From Roseospirillum parvum (GTDB lineage Bacteria; Pseudomonadota; Alphaproteobacteria; Rhodospirillales; Rhodospirillaceae): 64,000 bases of DNA. Below, one piece after another: positions 17,662 to 28,131 of this stretch (position 1 is the stretch's first letter; every line of letters starts with the position of its first letter). The translations under genes were made by a program, and so were the position numbers. The DNA is taken from assembly GCF_900100455.1 (NCBI RefSeq), contig NZ_FNCV01000003.1:248001-312000 (forward strand), read 5' to 3'. Under the pieces are notes generated by a model. The model was not told where the DNA came from. It did not search any database and saw only the letters and a program-made list of their open reading frames with translations.

Positions 17662-19062
17662 TCACGCCCGACCCTCGGCGACCACGCCCAGGCTCTTCAG
17701 CTTGCGGTGCAGGGCCGAGCGTTCCATGCCGACGAACTCGGCGGTGCGCGAGATGTTGCCGCCAAAGCGGGTGACCTGGGCCAACAGGTATTCGCGCTCG
17801 AACATCTCGCGGGCCTCGCGCAGGGGCAGGCCAAGCAACTCGCTGGCCCCCTCCAGGCGCAGGGTCTGCGGGGCGTCGCTGGTGATCTCCGGGGGCAGCA
17901 TCTCGGCCTTCACCGGGCTGCCCGGCGTCCCGCCGCCCATGATCAGTACCCAATCGATGACGTTGCGCAGCTGGCGCACGTTGCCCGGCCAGTCGTAGGC
18001 CTGCAGGGCGGCCAGGGCGTCAGCGGCCAGCGGCCGGGGCGAGACCCCGTTGAGGCGCGCCGCGCGGGCCATGAAGTACTCGGCCAGGGCGGTGATGTCC
18101 TCGCGCCGCTGGCGCAGGGCGGGGACCTCCAGCGACACCACGTTGAGGCGGTAGAACAGGTCCTGGCGGAAGCGGCCGGTGGCGATGGCGGCCTCCATGT
18201 CGCGGCTGGTGGTGGCCATCACCCGCACATCCACCTCGACCCGGGTCGAGCCGCCGACCCGGCAGAAGCGTTGTTCCTGCAACACGCGGACGATCTTGCC
18301 CTGGGTTTCCTCGGGCATGTCGGCCACTTCGTCGAGCAGCAGGGTGCCGCCATGGGCCTGCTCGAACAGGCCGATGCGGCGCGCACCATTGGGGCTGTCG
18401 GCCGGCGGGTTCTCGGTCCCGAACAGTTCCAGTTCCATCGACTCCGGGGCCAGCGCGGCGCAGGTGACGACCACGAAGGGTCCGGCGGCGCGCGGCGAGG
18501 CGGCGTGGATCTGCCGCGCCACCACTTCCTTGCCGGCCCCCTGGGGGCCGTTGATGAAGACCCGCGAACTGGCCGGCCCCAGTTTCTCGACCATCTGACG
18601 CAACTGCCCGTGATGGCCGGAGGCGCCGATGAACTCGTCGCCGGCCACGGTGCGCTGGCGCAGGTCGGCCAGCTCGCGGCGCAGCCGGGCGATCTCGATG
18701 CCGCGCTCGACAATCAACAGCAGGCGGTCGGTCTGGAACGGCTTTTCGATGAAGTCGAAGGCGCCCCGCTTGATCGCCGAGACGGCGGTCTCGATGTTGC
18801 CATGGCCGCTGATCATGACCACCGGCACCTGCGGGTGGTCGCGGACGATCAGGTCGAGCAGTTGCAGCCCGTCGAGCCGGCTGCCGACCAGCCAGATGTC
18901 GAGAACGACCAGACTGGGCGGCCGTTCCAGGATGGCGGCGCGGGCCGCCTCGCTGTCGGCGGCCTGACGGACGGTGTAGCCCTCGTCCTCGAGGATGCCG
19001 GCGAGAATGGCCCGGATGTCGGCCTCGTCGTCGACGATCAGGATTTCCTTGGCCATGCTCAC
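17662..19062 (-). CDS. ntrX: Nitrogen regulation response regulator NtrX
   Basis: Response regulator partner of NtrY. 466 residues: receiver domain with acidic pocket (VDDEADI) and phospho-Asp in VVLDIWL near residue 50, a central AAA+ domain with Walker A as GPQGAGKE and Walker B TLLLDEVADMP, and a C-terminal Fis-type HTH (NISRTAEFVGMERSAL). Where sigma-54 activators have ELFG..GAFTGA, this protein reads ELFGTENPPADSPNGARR, so the GAFTGA loop that contacts sigma-54 is missing; this is described for other alphaproteobacterial NtrX proteins. It therefore probably does not act as a classical sigma-54 activator. Overlaps ntrY by four bases. Confidence 0.96.
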   Translation of the reverse strand: MSMAKEILIVDDEADIRAILAGILEDEGYTVRQAADSEAARAAILERPPSLVVLDIWLVGSRLDGLQLLDLIVRDHPQVPVVMISGHGNIETAVSAIKRGAFDFIEKPFQTDRLLLIVERGIEIARLRRELADLRQRTVAGDEFIGASGHHGQLRQMVEKLGPASSRVFINGPQGAGKEVVARQIHAASPRAAGPFVVVTCAALAPESMELELFGTENPPADSPNGARRIGLFEQAHGGTLLLDEVADMPEETQGKIVRVLQEQRFCRVGGSTRVEVDVRVMATTSRDMEAAIATGRFRQDLFYRLNVVSLEVPALRQRREDITALAEYFMARAARLNGVSPRPLAADALAALQAYDWPGNVRQLRNVIDWVLIMGGGTPGSPVKAEMLPPEITSDAPQTLRLEGASELLGLPLREAREMFEREYLLAQVTRFGGNISRTAEFVGMERSALHRKLKSLGVVAEGRA

Positions 19063-21302
19063 TCTCCGCGGCTGTCCGGCGGGTTGTCGGGCAACACCAC
19101 ACGCACCCGGGCACCGCCCCCGGGCCGGTCTTCCAGTATCAGTCTGCCGCGATGGTCTTCCAGGATTTTCTTGACGATGGCCAGCCCCAGGCCGGTGCCC
19201 TTGCTGCGTGTGGTGACATAGGGCTCGGTCAGGCGGGACCGCTCGTTTTCGGGCAGGCCACGGCCGTTGTCGGCCACCGTCAGATGGATCTCGCCATCGG
19301 CGCGCTCAAGCGACAGGCCGACCCAGCCGGGCGGCGGGTCGGTGTCGTCGCGGCCCTCGATGGCCTCCACCGCGTTCTTCACCAGATTGGTCAGCACCTG
19401 GCCGATCTGGCGGGCGTCGCAGGCCAGGGTCAGCGGCGCCTCGGGCAATTCGGTGGTGAAGCGGATGTGGGGATGGGCCTCGCGCTGGAACACCACCGCC
19501 CGGGCCACCAGATCCTTCAGGTTTTCGGGCTTCATCACCGGCGAGGGCATGCGGGCGAAGGCCGAGAACTCGTCCACCATCTGGCCGATGTCGCCGACAT
19601 GGCGGATGATGGTGTCGGTGCACTGCACGAAAACCTCGCCGTCGTCGTCGATCTGTTTCAGGTAGCGCCGTTTCAGCCGTTCGGCGGAAAGCTGGATGGG
19701 GGTCAGCGGGTTCTTGATCTCGTGCGCGATGCGCCGCGCCACGTCGGCCCAGGCGGCCATGCGCTGGGCCGATTGCAGGTCGGTGATGTCATCGAAGGTC
19801 AAGACGAAACCGATGGTCTCGCCGCGTCCATCCGTCTCCAGGCGCTCGGCGGCGATGACGGCGCGCAGGGTGCGCCGCCGGCCGCCCCGGGTCAAGGCCA
19901 CCTCGGCGCTGACCGGCGCCCCGGCGCTCCGCTCGTCACCCTTCTCCTGGGCCCGCGCCTGGGCCGCCGACAGCAACCCGGCCAGGTCGGGCGCCACCTC
20001 GGCCAGCGCCCGACCGACCAGATCGTCGGGAGCGGCGGCCAGCAGTTCCGCCGCCGAGCGGTTGGGCAGGGTGATGCGGCCATCGCGGTCCAGCCCGATG
20101 ACCCCGGCCGACACCCCGGACAGCACGGTCTCGGTGAAGCGGGTGCGCTCGTCCAGCGCCCGGTTGGTTTCCAGCAGGTGGCGTTGCTGCTCGGAAATGC
20201 GGGCGGTCATGCGGTTGAAGGCGCGGCTGAGTACCGAGATTTCGTCGCCGGCGGCGATCTCCGGCACGCGCACCGCCAGATCGCCGCCACGCACCTTTTC
20301 CGAGGCATCGATCAGGGCGACCAGCGGCCGGGCCAGTCGGTTGGCCAGGATCAGGCCGAAGCTGATCGCCGCCAGCAACACCAGCAGGGTGACCACGATG
20401 AAGATCAGGGTGAAGGTGATCTCGAAGCCGGAGCGCTCGCCCTCCAGTTTCTGGTAGTCGTTGACCGCCTGCTCCACCTCCTCGACGTGGGCCAGCACGG
20501 AGGCATCGACAAAGCGGCCGACGAACAGGAACAGGTTGGCCAGGGGATCGACCCGGACCAGGGCCCGCACCCGGTCGTCCTCGTCCGAGGGCAGGATCAC
20601 CACCTCGCCCTGGGCCGCCTGCTCCTTCGACCAGATGGGCACTTCCTCGAACTGCAAGGAATAGGAATAGCCGGCGTAGGCCAGGATGTTGCCGTTGCCG
20701 GTCACCACCATCGCCTCGGACAGCCCGCGAAAGCCGATCTGCTGGGACAGGAAGCGTTGCAGGGCGCCCGGATTGCGCGACAGCCCCTCCCACTGGCGGG
20801 CCAGATCGCTGGCCATGGCGGCGGCGTCACCGGACAGTGTTTGCTGGTGCTCGCGCAGATAGGCCTGGGCCACGTGATAGGACTCGGTGACCGCCGTGCG
20901 CACCGTGTCGTTGAACCAGCTGGTCACCCCCTGATTGAAGAACAGGGCGGAAAACAGGGCGGTCAGCCCGGCCGGCGTGACGGCGACCAGCGAGAACAGG
21001 ACGACCAGCCGCACATGCAGCCGCGAGCCCGCCCCGCCCCGCCGTCGGTCGGCCCACAGGCGGACCAGCCGGCGCGCCACGATGGCCCCCAGGGCGAGCA
21101 GCACCAGCAGGTCGATATTCAACAGGATCAGGACGTTGGTGGCTTCCGGGGCGATCGGCCCCTGGCCCGTGAGCAGGATGTAGGTGGCCGCGCCCAGGAG
21201 CACCGCCAGAATGCCGAGCGCCACGGTCAGCCGCCGGCTGAGGCGAACCCGGCGGGCCCACAGGCCAAGCTTGAGGAGGCGGCGATGCAGTCCGGCCGAC
21301 AT
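19059..21302 (-). CDS. ntrY: Sensor histidine kinase NtrY
   Basis: Membrane sensor kinase of 747 residues. N-terminal transmembrane segments lie near residues 25-47, 55-75 and 90-115 and again at about 285-315, with a periplasmic region between. Then follow a HAMP domain (RLARPLVALIDASEKV), a PAS domain (VLSGVSAGVIGLDRDGRI), HisKA with H in [17 protein letters not shown], and the ATPase domain with N-box NLVKNAVEAIEG, DNGRGLP and GTGLGLAIVKKI. It phosphorylates NtrX and is implicated in nitrogen and redox responses in other alphaproteobacteria. 127 bases separate it from the ntrC stop. Confidence 0.96.
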   Translation of the reverse strand: MSAGLHRRLLKLGLWARRVRLSRRLTVALGILAVLLGAATYILLTGQGPIAPEATNVLILLNIDLLVLLALGAIVARRLVRLWADRRRGGAGSRLHVRLVVLFSLVAVTPAGLTALFSALFFNQGVTSWFNDTVRTAVTESYHVAQAYLREHQQTLSGDAAAMASDLARQWEGLSRNPGALQRFLSQQIGFRGLSEAMVVTGNGNILAYAGYSYSLQFEEVPIWSKEQAAQGEVVILPSDEDDRVRALVRVDPLANLFLFVGRFVDASVLAHVEEVEQAVNDYQKLEGERSGFEITFTLIFIVVTLLVLLAAISFGLILANRLARPLVALIDASEKVRGGDLAVRVPEIAAGDEISVLSRAFNRMTARISEQQRHLLETNRALDERTRFTETVLSGVSAGVIGLDRDGRITLPNRSAAELLAAAPDDLVGRALAEVAPDLAGLLSAAQARAQEKGDERSAGAPVSAEVALTRGGRRRTLRAVIAAERLETDGRGETIGFVLTFDDITDLQSAQRMAAWADVARRIAHEIKNPLTPIQLSAERLKRRYLKQIDDDGEVFVQCTDTIIRHVGDIGQMVDEFSAFARMPSPVMKPENLKDLVARAVVFQREAHPHIRFTTELPEAPLTLACDARQIGQVLTNLVKNAVEAIEGRDDTDPPPGWVGLSLERADGEIHLTVADNGRGLPENERSRLTEPYVTTRSKGTGLGLAIVKKILEDHRGRLILEDRPGGGARVRVVLPDNPPDSRGE

Positions 21303-21429
21303 GGTTTCTCAGGGTCCGGTTAGAGCAAACCCCCAGCGATCCAGAACGGGTCGCGACGACGATTTGCGGCAATATCAAGAGTCTAGAGCATGTCGCGTTT
21401 TTCACAAAGCACGCAACAGGCCCCAAGGC

Positions 21430-22871
<1,442 letters not shown>

Positions 22872-22875
<4 letters not shown>

Positions 22876-24035
22876 CCCCTGTCCTTTTCCTGTGGGGGCT
22901 GGTTGCCCAGTTCCCGGTTGCCCAGCTCCCGGTGGGGTTCGCTGTACATGGGCAGCATGACGCGGAACACGGTGCGCCGGGGCATGCTGTCGAACTCGAC
23001 GATACCGCCGTGGTCGGAGACGATCTTGGCGACCAGGGCCAGCCCCAGGCCGGTCCCCTTCTTCTTGGTGGTGACGAAGGGATCGAACAGGTGCTGATGC
23101 AGATCGGCCGGGATGCCCGGGCCGTTGTCCTGCACGCTGATCACCAGGGGCAGGCTAACCCGGCTGGTCGAGCCCGGCACCGAGACCCGCACCCCGTGGC
23201 GATAGCCGGTGGCCAGCACCACCTCGCCGCCTTCCGCCACCACCGCCTCGGCGGCGTTCTTGATCAGGTTCAGGAAGACCTGGACCAACTGATCGCGGTT
23301 GCCGAGCACCGGCGGCAGCGAGGGGTCGTAGCGCTCGATGATGCGCACCCCCCGGGCAAAGCCGTTCTCGGCCACCCGGCGGACATGTTCCAGCACCAGG
23401 TGGATGTTCACCGCCTGACGCTCCAGCGGCCGGTCGTCGGCGAACACCTCCATGCGGTCGACCAGGGCGACGATGCGGTCGGCCTCGTCGCGGATAAGCT
23501 GGGTCAGGGGACGGTCCTCGGCCGAGACGCCCTCCTCCAGCAACTGGGCCGCCCCGCGAATGCCGGACAGTGGGTTCTTGATCTCGTGGGCCAGCACGGC
23601 GGCCATGGCGGTCACCGAGCGGGCGGCATGGCGGTGCGACAGCTGCTGGCCGATCTTGATGGCCAGGGTGTGTTCGAGCAGCGACAGCACCACCCAGCGC
23701 GGCCGCTCGGCGATCGGCACCACCTGCACCGTGACCATGCGCTGGCCGGTGCGGATGCTGTCCAGCATGACGCCGTATTCCGAGGTGCGGATTTGCGCCC
23801 CGCGAGCCTGCTCGGCCAGATTGACCACCGGCGAGTCGGCCGGCAAAAGGTCGGTCAGCGACATGGAGGTGAGGTGGGAAAAGCTCGATTCGAAAAGCTG
23901 TTCCGCCGCGCTGTTCACGTAGGCGATGCGGTTTTCCTCGGCCAGCACCAGGACCGCCGCGCCCAGACAGTTGAGCACGGTGACGGCGTCGATGGTCCCC
24001 GAGGGTGGGGTGGGTGCGGTCTCGGAGGGGGGCAT
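22872..24035 (-). CDS. ntrB: Nitrogen sensor kinase/phosphatase NtrB (NRII)
   Basis: Cytosolic kinase that phosphorylates NtrC when nitrogen is scarce and is switched by PII. 387 residues with an N-terminal PAS domain ([20 protein letters not shown]), HisKA ([19 protein letters not shown]) and ATPase motifs [18 protein letters not shown] and [12 protein letters not shown]. No transmembrane segments. The start at 24035 shares one base with the dusB stop (TGATG). The C-terminal tail [13 protein letters not shown] comes from a 15-bp tandem duplication (22901-22930) and is not part of the core kinase. Confidence 0.96.
22901..22930. repeat. 15-bp tandem duplication in the ntrB 3' end
   Basis: GGTTGCCCAGTTCCC and GGTTGCCCAGCTCCC stand back to back (one mismatch), doubling the residues RELGN near the NtrB C-terminus. 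The 13-mer GTTGCCCAGTTCC also occurs in the plsX 3' end near 39053. Confidence 0.85.
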
Positions 24036-25051
24036 CAGGCAGCCATTCCCGCCTCGGCGGCGCGGGCCAGGAAGTCGGCGATGGCGGCGCGGGCCCGGGC
24101 GGCGTCCTCGATGGCGAAGTAGGCGGCCCGGAAGACGGCTCCGCCGGGCTTGCCTCGGGTATACCAGCCGATGTGCTTGCGGGCCACCTTCAGGCCGTTT
24201 TCGGTTCCGTAATGACCCAGCAGGGCGTCGAAGTGGCGGACCACCAGGGCCGTCTCCTCGGCTGCCGCCGGCGGCCGCAGCGGCGTCCCCCGGCGCAGCG
24301 CCTCGGCCAACCGCCCGGGCAGCCAGGGCGCCCCCTGGCAGGCCCGGCCGACCATCACTCCGTCGGCTCCGGTGGCGGCCAGCAGACGCCGGGCGCTGGC
24401 CGGGTCGGTGACGTCGCCGTTGGCGATCAGCGGCAATCGGGTGGCCGCCTTGACGGCGGCAATGCCCTCGGGGTCCACCGTGCCACCGTAGAACTGGTCG
24501 CGGGTCCGCCCATGAACGGTGAGCAGGGAAATCCCCTCTTCCTCGGCGATGGCGGCGAGGCGCGGCGCGTTCAGGCTGTCGCGATCCCACCCCAGACGCA
24601 TTTTCATCGATACCGGCACCGTCACCGCCGCCACCACGCGGGCCATGATGTCTCCCGCCAGGGTCTCGTCGCGCATCAGGGCGGCGCCGCCGCTCGCCCC
24701 GTTGACCACCTTCTTGGCCGGGCAGCCCATGTTCAGGTCGATCATGGCGGCGCCCTGGTCGGCGGCGAAGCGGGCCGCCTCGGCCATCAGGGCGGGGTCG
24801 CGGCCGGCCAGTTGGACGATCAGCGGCGCCTCGTCCAGCGGCGCGGCGCGCAGCCAGTTGTGGCGGCGATGGGCGTGCATCAGCTCGGCCCCGGCGATCA
24901 TCTCCGACACGGTGATCCCCGCCCCGTACTCCCGGGCCAGGGCACGGAAGGGACGGTCGGTGATCCCCGACATGGGGGCCAGCAGGACCGGCGGGTCCAG
25001 GGTCAGCGGGCCAACCCCGAGGGCCGGCGGCAGGGCAGCGGAATCAGGCAT
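24035..25051 (-). CDS. dusB: tRNA-dihydrouridine synthase DusB (NifR3)
   Basis: FMN-dependent enzyme that reduces uridine to dihydrouridine in tRNA D-loops. 338 residues from the chosen start: TIM-barrel N-terminus [15 protein letters not shown], then [19 protein letters not shown] (catalytic Cys), [22 protein letters not shown] and [11 protein letters not shown], with the C-terminal helical domain KHIGWYTRG. An ATG 12 codons upstream (25087) is possible, but 25051 has GGAA at a usable distance and the AT-rich TAATTAATAT just upstream looks more like promoter than coding sequence. First gene of the nifR3-ntrB-ntrC operon. Confidence 0.94.
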   Translation of the reverse strand: MPDSAALPPALGVGPLTLDPPVLLAPMSGITDRPFRALAREYGAGITVSEMIAGAELMHAHRRHNWLRAAPLDEAPLIVQLAGRDPALMAEAARFAADQGAAMIDLNMGCPAKKVVNGASGGAALMRDETLAGDIMARVVAAVTVPVSMKMRLGWDRDSLNAPRLAAIAEEEGISLLTVHGRTRDQFYGGTVDPEGIAAVKAATRLPLIANGDVTDPASARRLLAATGADGVMVGRACQGAPWLPGRLAEALRRGTPLRPPAAAEETALVVRHFDALLGHYGTENGLKVARKHIGWYTRGKPGGAVFRAAYFAIEDAARARAAIADFLARAAEAGMAA

Positions 25052-25151
25052 CACGGGGTTCCGGATGTCATCCAGGAAGCAGTGCATATTAATTAGGCAG
25101 TTGGTCGGGGCGCAATGGGCAACACCGCCCCCCGTCCCTGGTCGGCCGAGG

Positions 25152-26006
25152 TCAGGGCAGCAGCACGTCGGCGACGAACTTCACCCCCAGGTAGCCCAGG
25201 GTGAGATGCAGATAGGCCAGCAGGATCCAGCGCGCCGCCAATCGGCCGCGCACGCCGATCCACTGGTGCGCCGCCAGCACCCCGCCAATGATGACGAAGG
25301 TGGCGAAAGACAGCAGCGTCTTGTGGTCGAGCAGCCTGATCTCGTCATAGAGCAGCAGATCAAGCGCCAGACCGGTGCCCAGGCCCACGCCAAGCACCAG
25401 CTCGCTGCCCATCAGCAGCTTGAAACTCAAGGATTCGCCGGCCGCCGCCGGGGGCAGCCGGCGGGACAGCCGGGTCGGCCGCTTCAGCTTCAGGGCGCGC
25501 TCCTGCAGGAAGGCGCCGAAAGCCGCCACGGCGGCCAGGGTGAGCAGGGCATAGGTCAGCACGCCGACCAGGATGTGCAGGGCCACCCAGGGGTTGTCGC
25601 GCACGCTCAGGACCAGCCCCTGGGGCTCGCCGGGCAGCAGGATGGCCATCAGGGCCAGGGCCGCCAGATAGGGCATCAGCAGCGGCAACAGCCGGCGCAT
25701 GGCATCGGACACCACCGTGCCCGCCACGTAGAGGATCAGGCTGGTCGCGATGCTCACCCACAGGGCGGCCGAGAGTTCCGAATCCCAGCCCCCGAGCAGC
25801 GCCATGCTGCCCCGGCTGAGGGCCGAGAGCAGGGCCATGGCCAGCGCCGCCCAGAAAACCCAGCCGCCGACCCGCAGCGTTTTCGGGTCCTGCCCGGCGC
25901 GGGCCGGGTTGCCGGTGCGCAGGGGCACGTAGCCCACCCAGCCGACCATGGTCGCCGGAAGCAGGCCGAGAAAGGCGGTCAGGGAATGGGTCAGAAGGGT
26001 GTCCAT
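25152..26006 (-). CDS. CcsA/HemX-like cytochrome c assembly membrane protein
   Basis: A polytopic inner-membrane protein of 284 residues with about eight hydrophobic segments, starting LTHSLTAFLGLLPATMVGW. The segment WVALHILVGVLTYALLTLA with its conserved His, the later KTLLSFATFVIIGG and a further His in LAAHQWIGVRGR match the cytochrome c assembly (YpjD/CcsA-like) family, whose members handle haem. Actual role in this bacterium is unknown; it is usually found near ffh or signal recognition genes. Divergent from ispDF across a region of three hairpins. Confidence 0.8.
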   Translation of the reverse strand: MDTLLTHSLTAFLGLLPATMVGWVGYVPLRTGNPARAGQDPKTLRVGGWVFWAALAMALLSALSRGSMALLGGWDSELSAALWVSIATSLILYVAGTVVSDAMRRLLPLLMPYLAALALMAILLPGEPQGLVLSVRDNPWVALHILVGVLTYALLTLAAVAAFGAFLQERALKLKRPTRLSRRLPPAAAGESLSFKLLMGSELVLGVGLGTGLALDLLLYDEIRLLDHKTLLSFATFVIIGGVLAAHQWIGVRGRLAARWILLAYLHLTLGYLGVKFVADVLLP

Positions 26007-26075
26007 GGGCCCGGACTATACGACGCGCGCGGCGAAACTCAATCCACGAATGGAAACCCATCGCGGCGGCCCCCA

Positions 26076-26157
26076 CAAGGCCGGGCGGCCTTGAATCGGA
26101 ACAATGGGCAAGGCCGGGAGGCCTTGAGACGGGCAATGGGCAAGGCCGGAGGCCTTG
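26076..26157. repeat. Three tandem hairpin repeats (about 33-bp period)
   Basis: Three palindromes, 26076-26093, 26109-26126 and 26141-26157, each have the arms CAAGGCC and GGCCTTG around a 3-4 base loop (GGGC, GGGA, GGA). The linkers resemble each other (...GGGCAATGGG before copies two and three). They fill the divergent gap between the CcsA-like gene and ispDF, where they could act on DNA topology or on leader RNA structure. Confidence 0.85.
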
Positions 26158-26224
26158 CGTCGGGACGCCGGGGCGGGTAAGCGAACCCCCGACACGAACA
26201 CTCGGCAGCGGGAGCACTTCCCCC

Positions 26225-27397
26225 ATGGCTCTGAAATGCGCGGTTCTGGTGGTGGCGGCCGGGCGCGGCCAGCGATTCGGCGGCGGCCTGCCCAAGCAGT
26301 ACCGCGACCTGGGCGGCCGCCCGGTGCTGGGCCACAGCCTGGCCACCTTCGCCGCCCATCCCGAGGTGCGTCTGGTGCGCGCCGTCATCCACCCCGACGA
26401 CCGACCGTTGTACGATCACGCCAGCGCCGATCTGCCGCTGCTCGAGCCGGTGCCCGGCGGGGCCAGCCGCCAGGAGTCGGTGCGCCTGGGCCTGGAGAGT
26501 CTGGCCGGCCTCGACCCGGCGCCCGATGTGGTGCTGATCCACGATGGCGCCCGGCCGCTGGTCGATCCGGGGCTGGTGTCGCGGGTCATCGCGGCGCTCA
26601 CCGAGCACGACGGAGCCATCCCGGCGCTGCCCATGGCCGACACCGTGAAGCGCGCCGACGGCGATGGTTTCTGCCTCGAAACAGTTCCCCGCGAGGCCCT
26701 GTGGCGGGCCCAGACCCCGCAGGGCTTCCGCTTCGCTCCCATCCTGGCCGCCCACCGGGCCGCCGCCGGCCGTGAGCTGACCGACGATGCCGCGGTGCTG
26801 GAGGCCAATGGCGGCAAGGTCAAGCTGGTGCTGGGGGCGGAGCGCAACACCAAGGTCACCACCTCGGACGACCTGCGGCGTCTGTCGCGCCTCTTCACCG
26901 GGGCCGAGGAAATGCGCACCGGAACCGGCTACGATGTTCACAAGCTGGAAGAAGGTGACGGCGTATTCCTTTGTGGAATCAAGATTCCGCATGACCGGAA
27001 GCTGGCCGGCCATTCCGATGCCGACGTCGCCCTGCACGCCCTCACCGACGCCCTCTTGGGGGCTATCGGGGCGGGCGACATCGGGCATCACTTCCCGCCG
27101 TCGGACGCCCAGTGGAAGGGCGCCGCCTCCGACCAGTTCCTGGCCCACGCCGCCCGGCTGGTCCGTGCCCTGGGCGGGCGCATCGTCAACGCCGACCTGA
27201 CGGTGGTCTGCGAGGCCCCCAAGGTCGGCCCCCACCGCCCGGCCATGATCGCCCGCACGGCGGAGATTCTCGAGCTGCCGGCGGGTCGGGTCAGCGTCAA
27301 GGCCACCACCAGCGAACGCCTGGGCTTCACCGGCCGCGAGGAAGGCATCGCCGCCCTGGCCAGTGTCACCGTCGCCCTGCCGGCGCTGGACGGCTGA
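26225..27397 (+). CDS. ispDF: Bifunctional IspD/IspF (MEP isoprenoid pathway)
   Basis: A natural fusion carrying two non-consecutive steps of the MEP pathway. Residues 1 to about 225 are IspD (2-C-methyl-D-erythritol 4-phosphate cytidylyltransferase) with VVAAGRGQRFG, PKQYRDLGG, HDGARPLVDP and AQTPQGFR. From about residue 235 on is IspF (MEcPP synthase) with the metal ligands GYDVHKL and GHSDADV, then DIGHHFPPSD and KATTSERLGFTGREEG. Total 390 residues, as expected for alphaproteobacterial IspDF. The intermediate step (IspE) is not encoded here. Confidence 0.97.
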   Translation: MALKCAVLVVAAGRGQRFGGGLPKQYRDLGGRPVLGHSLATFAAHPEVRLVRAVIHPDDRPLYDHASADLPLLEPVPGGASRQESVRLGLESLAGLDPAPDVVLIHDGARPLVDPGLVSRVIAALTEHDGAIPALPMADTVKRADGDGFCLETVPREALWRAQTPQGFRFAPILAAHRAAAGRELTDDAAVLEANGGKVKLVLGAERNTKVTTSDDLRRLSRLFTGAEEMRTGTGYDVHKLEEGDGVFLCGIKIPHDRKLAGHSDADVALHALTDALLGAIGAGDIGHHFPPSDAQWKGAASDQFLAHAARLVRALGGRIVNADLTVVCEAPKVGPHRPAMIARTAEILELPAGRVSVKATTSERLGFTGREEGIAALASVTVALPALDG

Positions 27398-27408
27398 GCC
27401 CTCCGGGG

Positions 27409-27723
27409 TCAGGCGGTCTCCTCGCCGATCCAGTCGAGGAACGGCGGGTGCCCGCCCTCGATGGGCAGGGTGATGGCGCACGGGCAGTCGTAGGTGTGGA
27501 TCTCGGCCAGACGAGCGGTCAGCCGTTCCACCAGATCCTGGCGCGTCTTGGCGATCAGGGCCACTTCCTCGCCATCGGTGACCCGGTCCTGCCAGCGGTA
27601 GACCGAGGTCATGGCGCCCAGGATGTTGACACAGGCGGCCAGGCGTTCCTCGACCAGGGTGCGGGCCACTTCCTTGGCCTCGTCGTGGCTGCCGGCGGTC
27701 ATGTAGACCACGCAGTAGGACAT
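27409..27723 (-). CDS. cutA: Divalent-cation tolerance protein CutA
   Basis: Small trimeric ferredoxin-like-fold protein of 104 residues, implicated in copper tolerance. Motifs TLVEERLAACVNI, VYRWQDRVTDGEEVALIAKT and HTYDCPCAITLPI are characteristic. The ATG at 27723 follows GAGGAGGACGGAGTCC on the reverse strand, a strong ribosome-binding site. The stop lies 12 bases from the ispDF stop (convergent). Confidence 0.95.
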   Translation of the reverse strand: MSYCVVYMTAGSHDEAKEVARTLVEERLAACVNILGAMTSVYRWQDRVTDGEEVALIAKTRQDLVERLTARLAEIHTYDCPCAITLPIEGGHPPFLDWIGEETA

Positions 27724-27807
27724 GGACTCCGTCCTCCTCGATCCGTAAGGTTGGCGCGCCGCCTCGGTGTGCGTATCCCCGCCCAACAGACTGGCCGCGC
27801 CGACCCC

Positions 27808-28116
27808 ATGTCGTCCACCCCACAGTCCCCAACCGCCCGTGCCGCCCCGTCCAAGGCCCCGCCGCCCGCCGGCAACGGCCGCCCGGGGAGCCCGACTCCG
27901 GCCCAGGCGGCGTGGCTGGCCCGCGGCCTGGACCAGCCCGGGGGCAAGCTGCCCCTGTTCGACACCAACGGGCGCAAGGTCAACGCGCGGATGATCCGGG
28001 CCTGCCTGGACAAGGGCTGGGCCGAACCGTGGTTCGCCAACCCGGTGAAGCCCGACTGGCTGGTCTGCCGCCTGACCGAGGCCGGCCGGCGCGCCGTCGC
28101 CGACCGCCAAGGCTGA
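27808..28116 (+). CDS. Small hypothetical protein
   Basis: 102 residues. The first third is Pro/Ala/Ser-rich and probably disordered; the rest (AAWLARGLDQPGGKLPLFDTNG then GWAEPWFANPVKP) looks like a compact fold with RMIRACLDKG. It ends LTEAGRRAVADRQG, a phrasing seen in winged-helix DNA-binding tails, but no family is assigned. Divergent from cutA with 84 bases between. Confidence 0.6.
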   Translation: MSSTPQSPTARAAPSKAPPPAGNGRPGSPTPAQAAWLARGLDQPGGKLPLFDTNGRKVNARMIRACLDKGWAEPWFANPVKPDWLVCRLTEAGRRAVADRQG

Positions 28117-28131
28117 CCCTGCCCGCTGATC

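Noticed and set aside
21303-21429. Sigma-54 promoter before ntrY
   Set aside because: No TGGCAC-N5-TTGC-type sequence is visible in this gap or in the other ntr gaps.
26076-26157. CRISPR-like array
   Set aside because: Only three units, each a palindrome of its own with short, similar linkers, no cas genes and no unique spacers.
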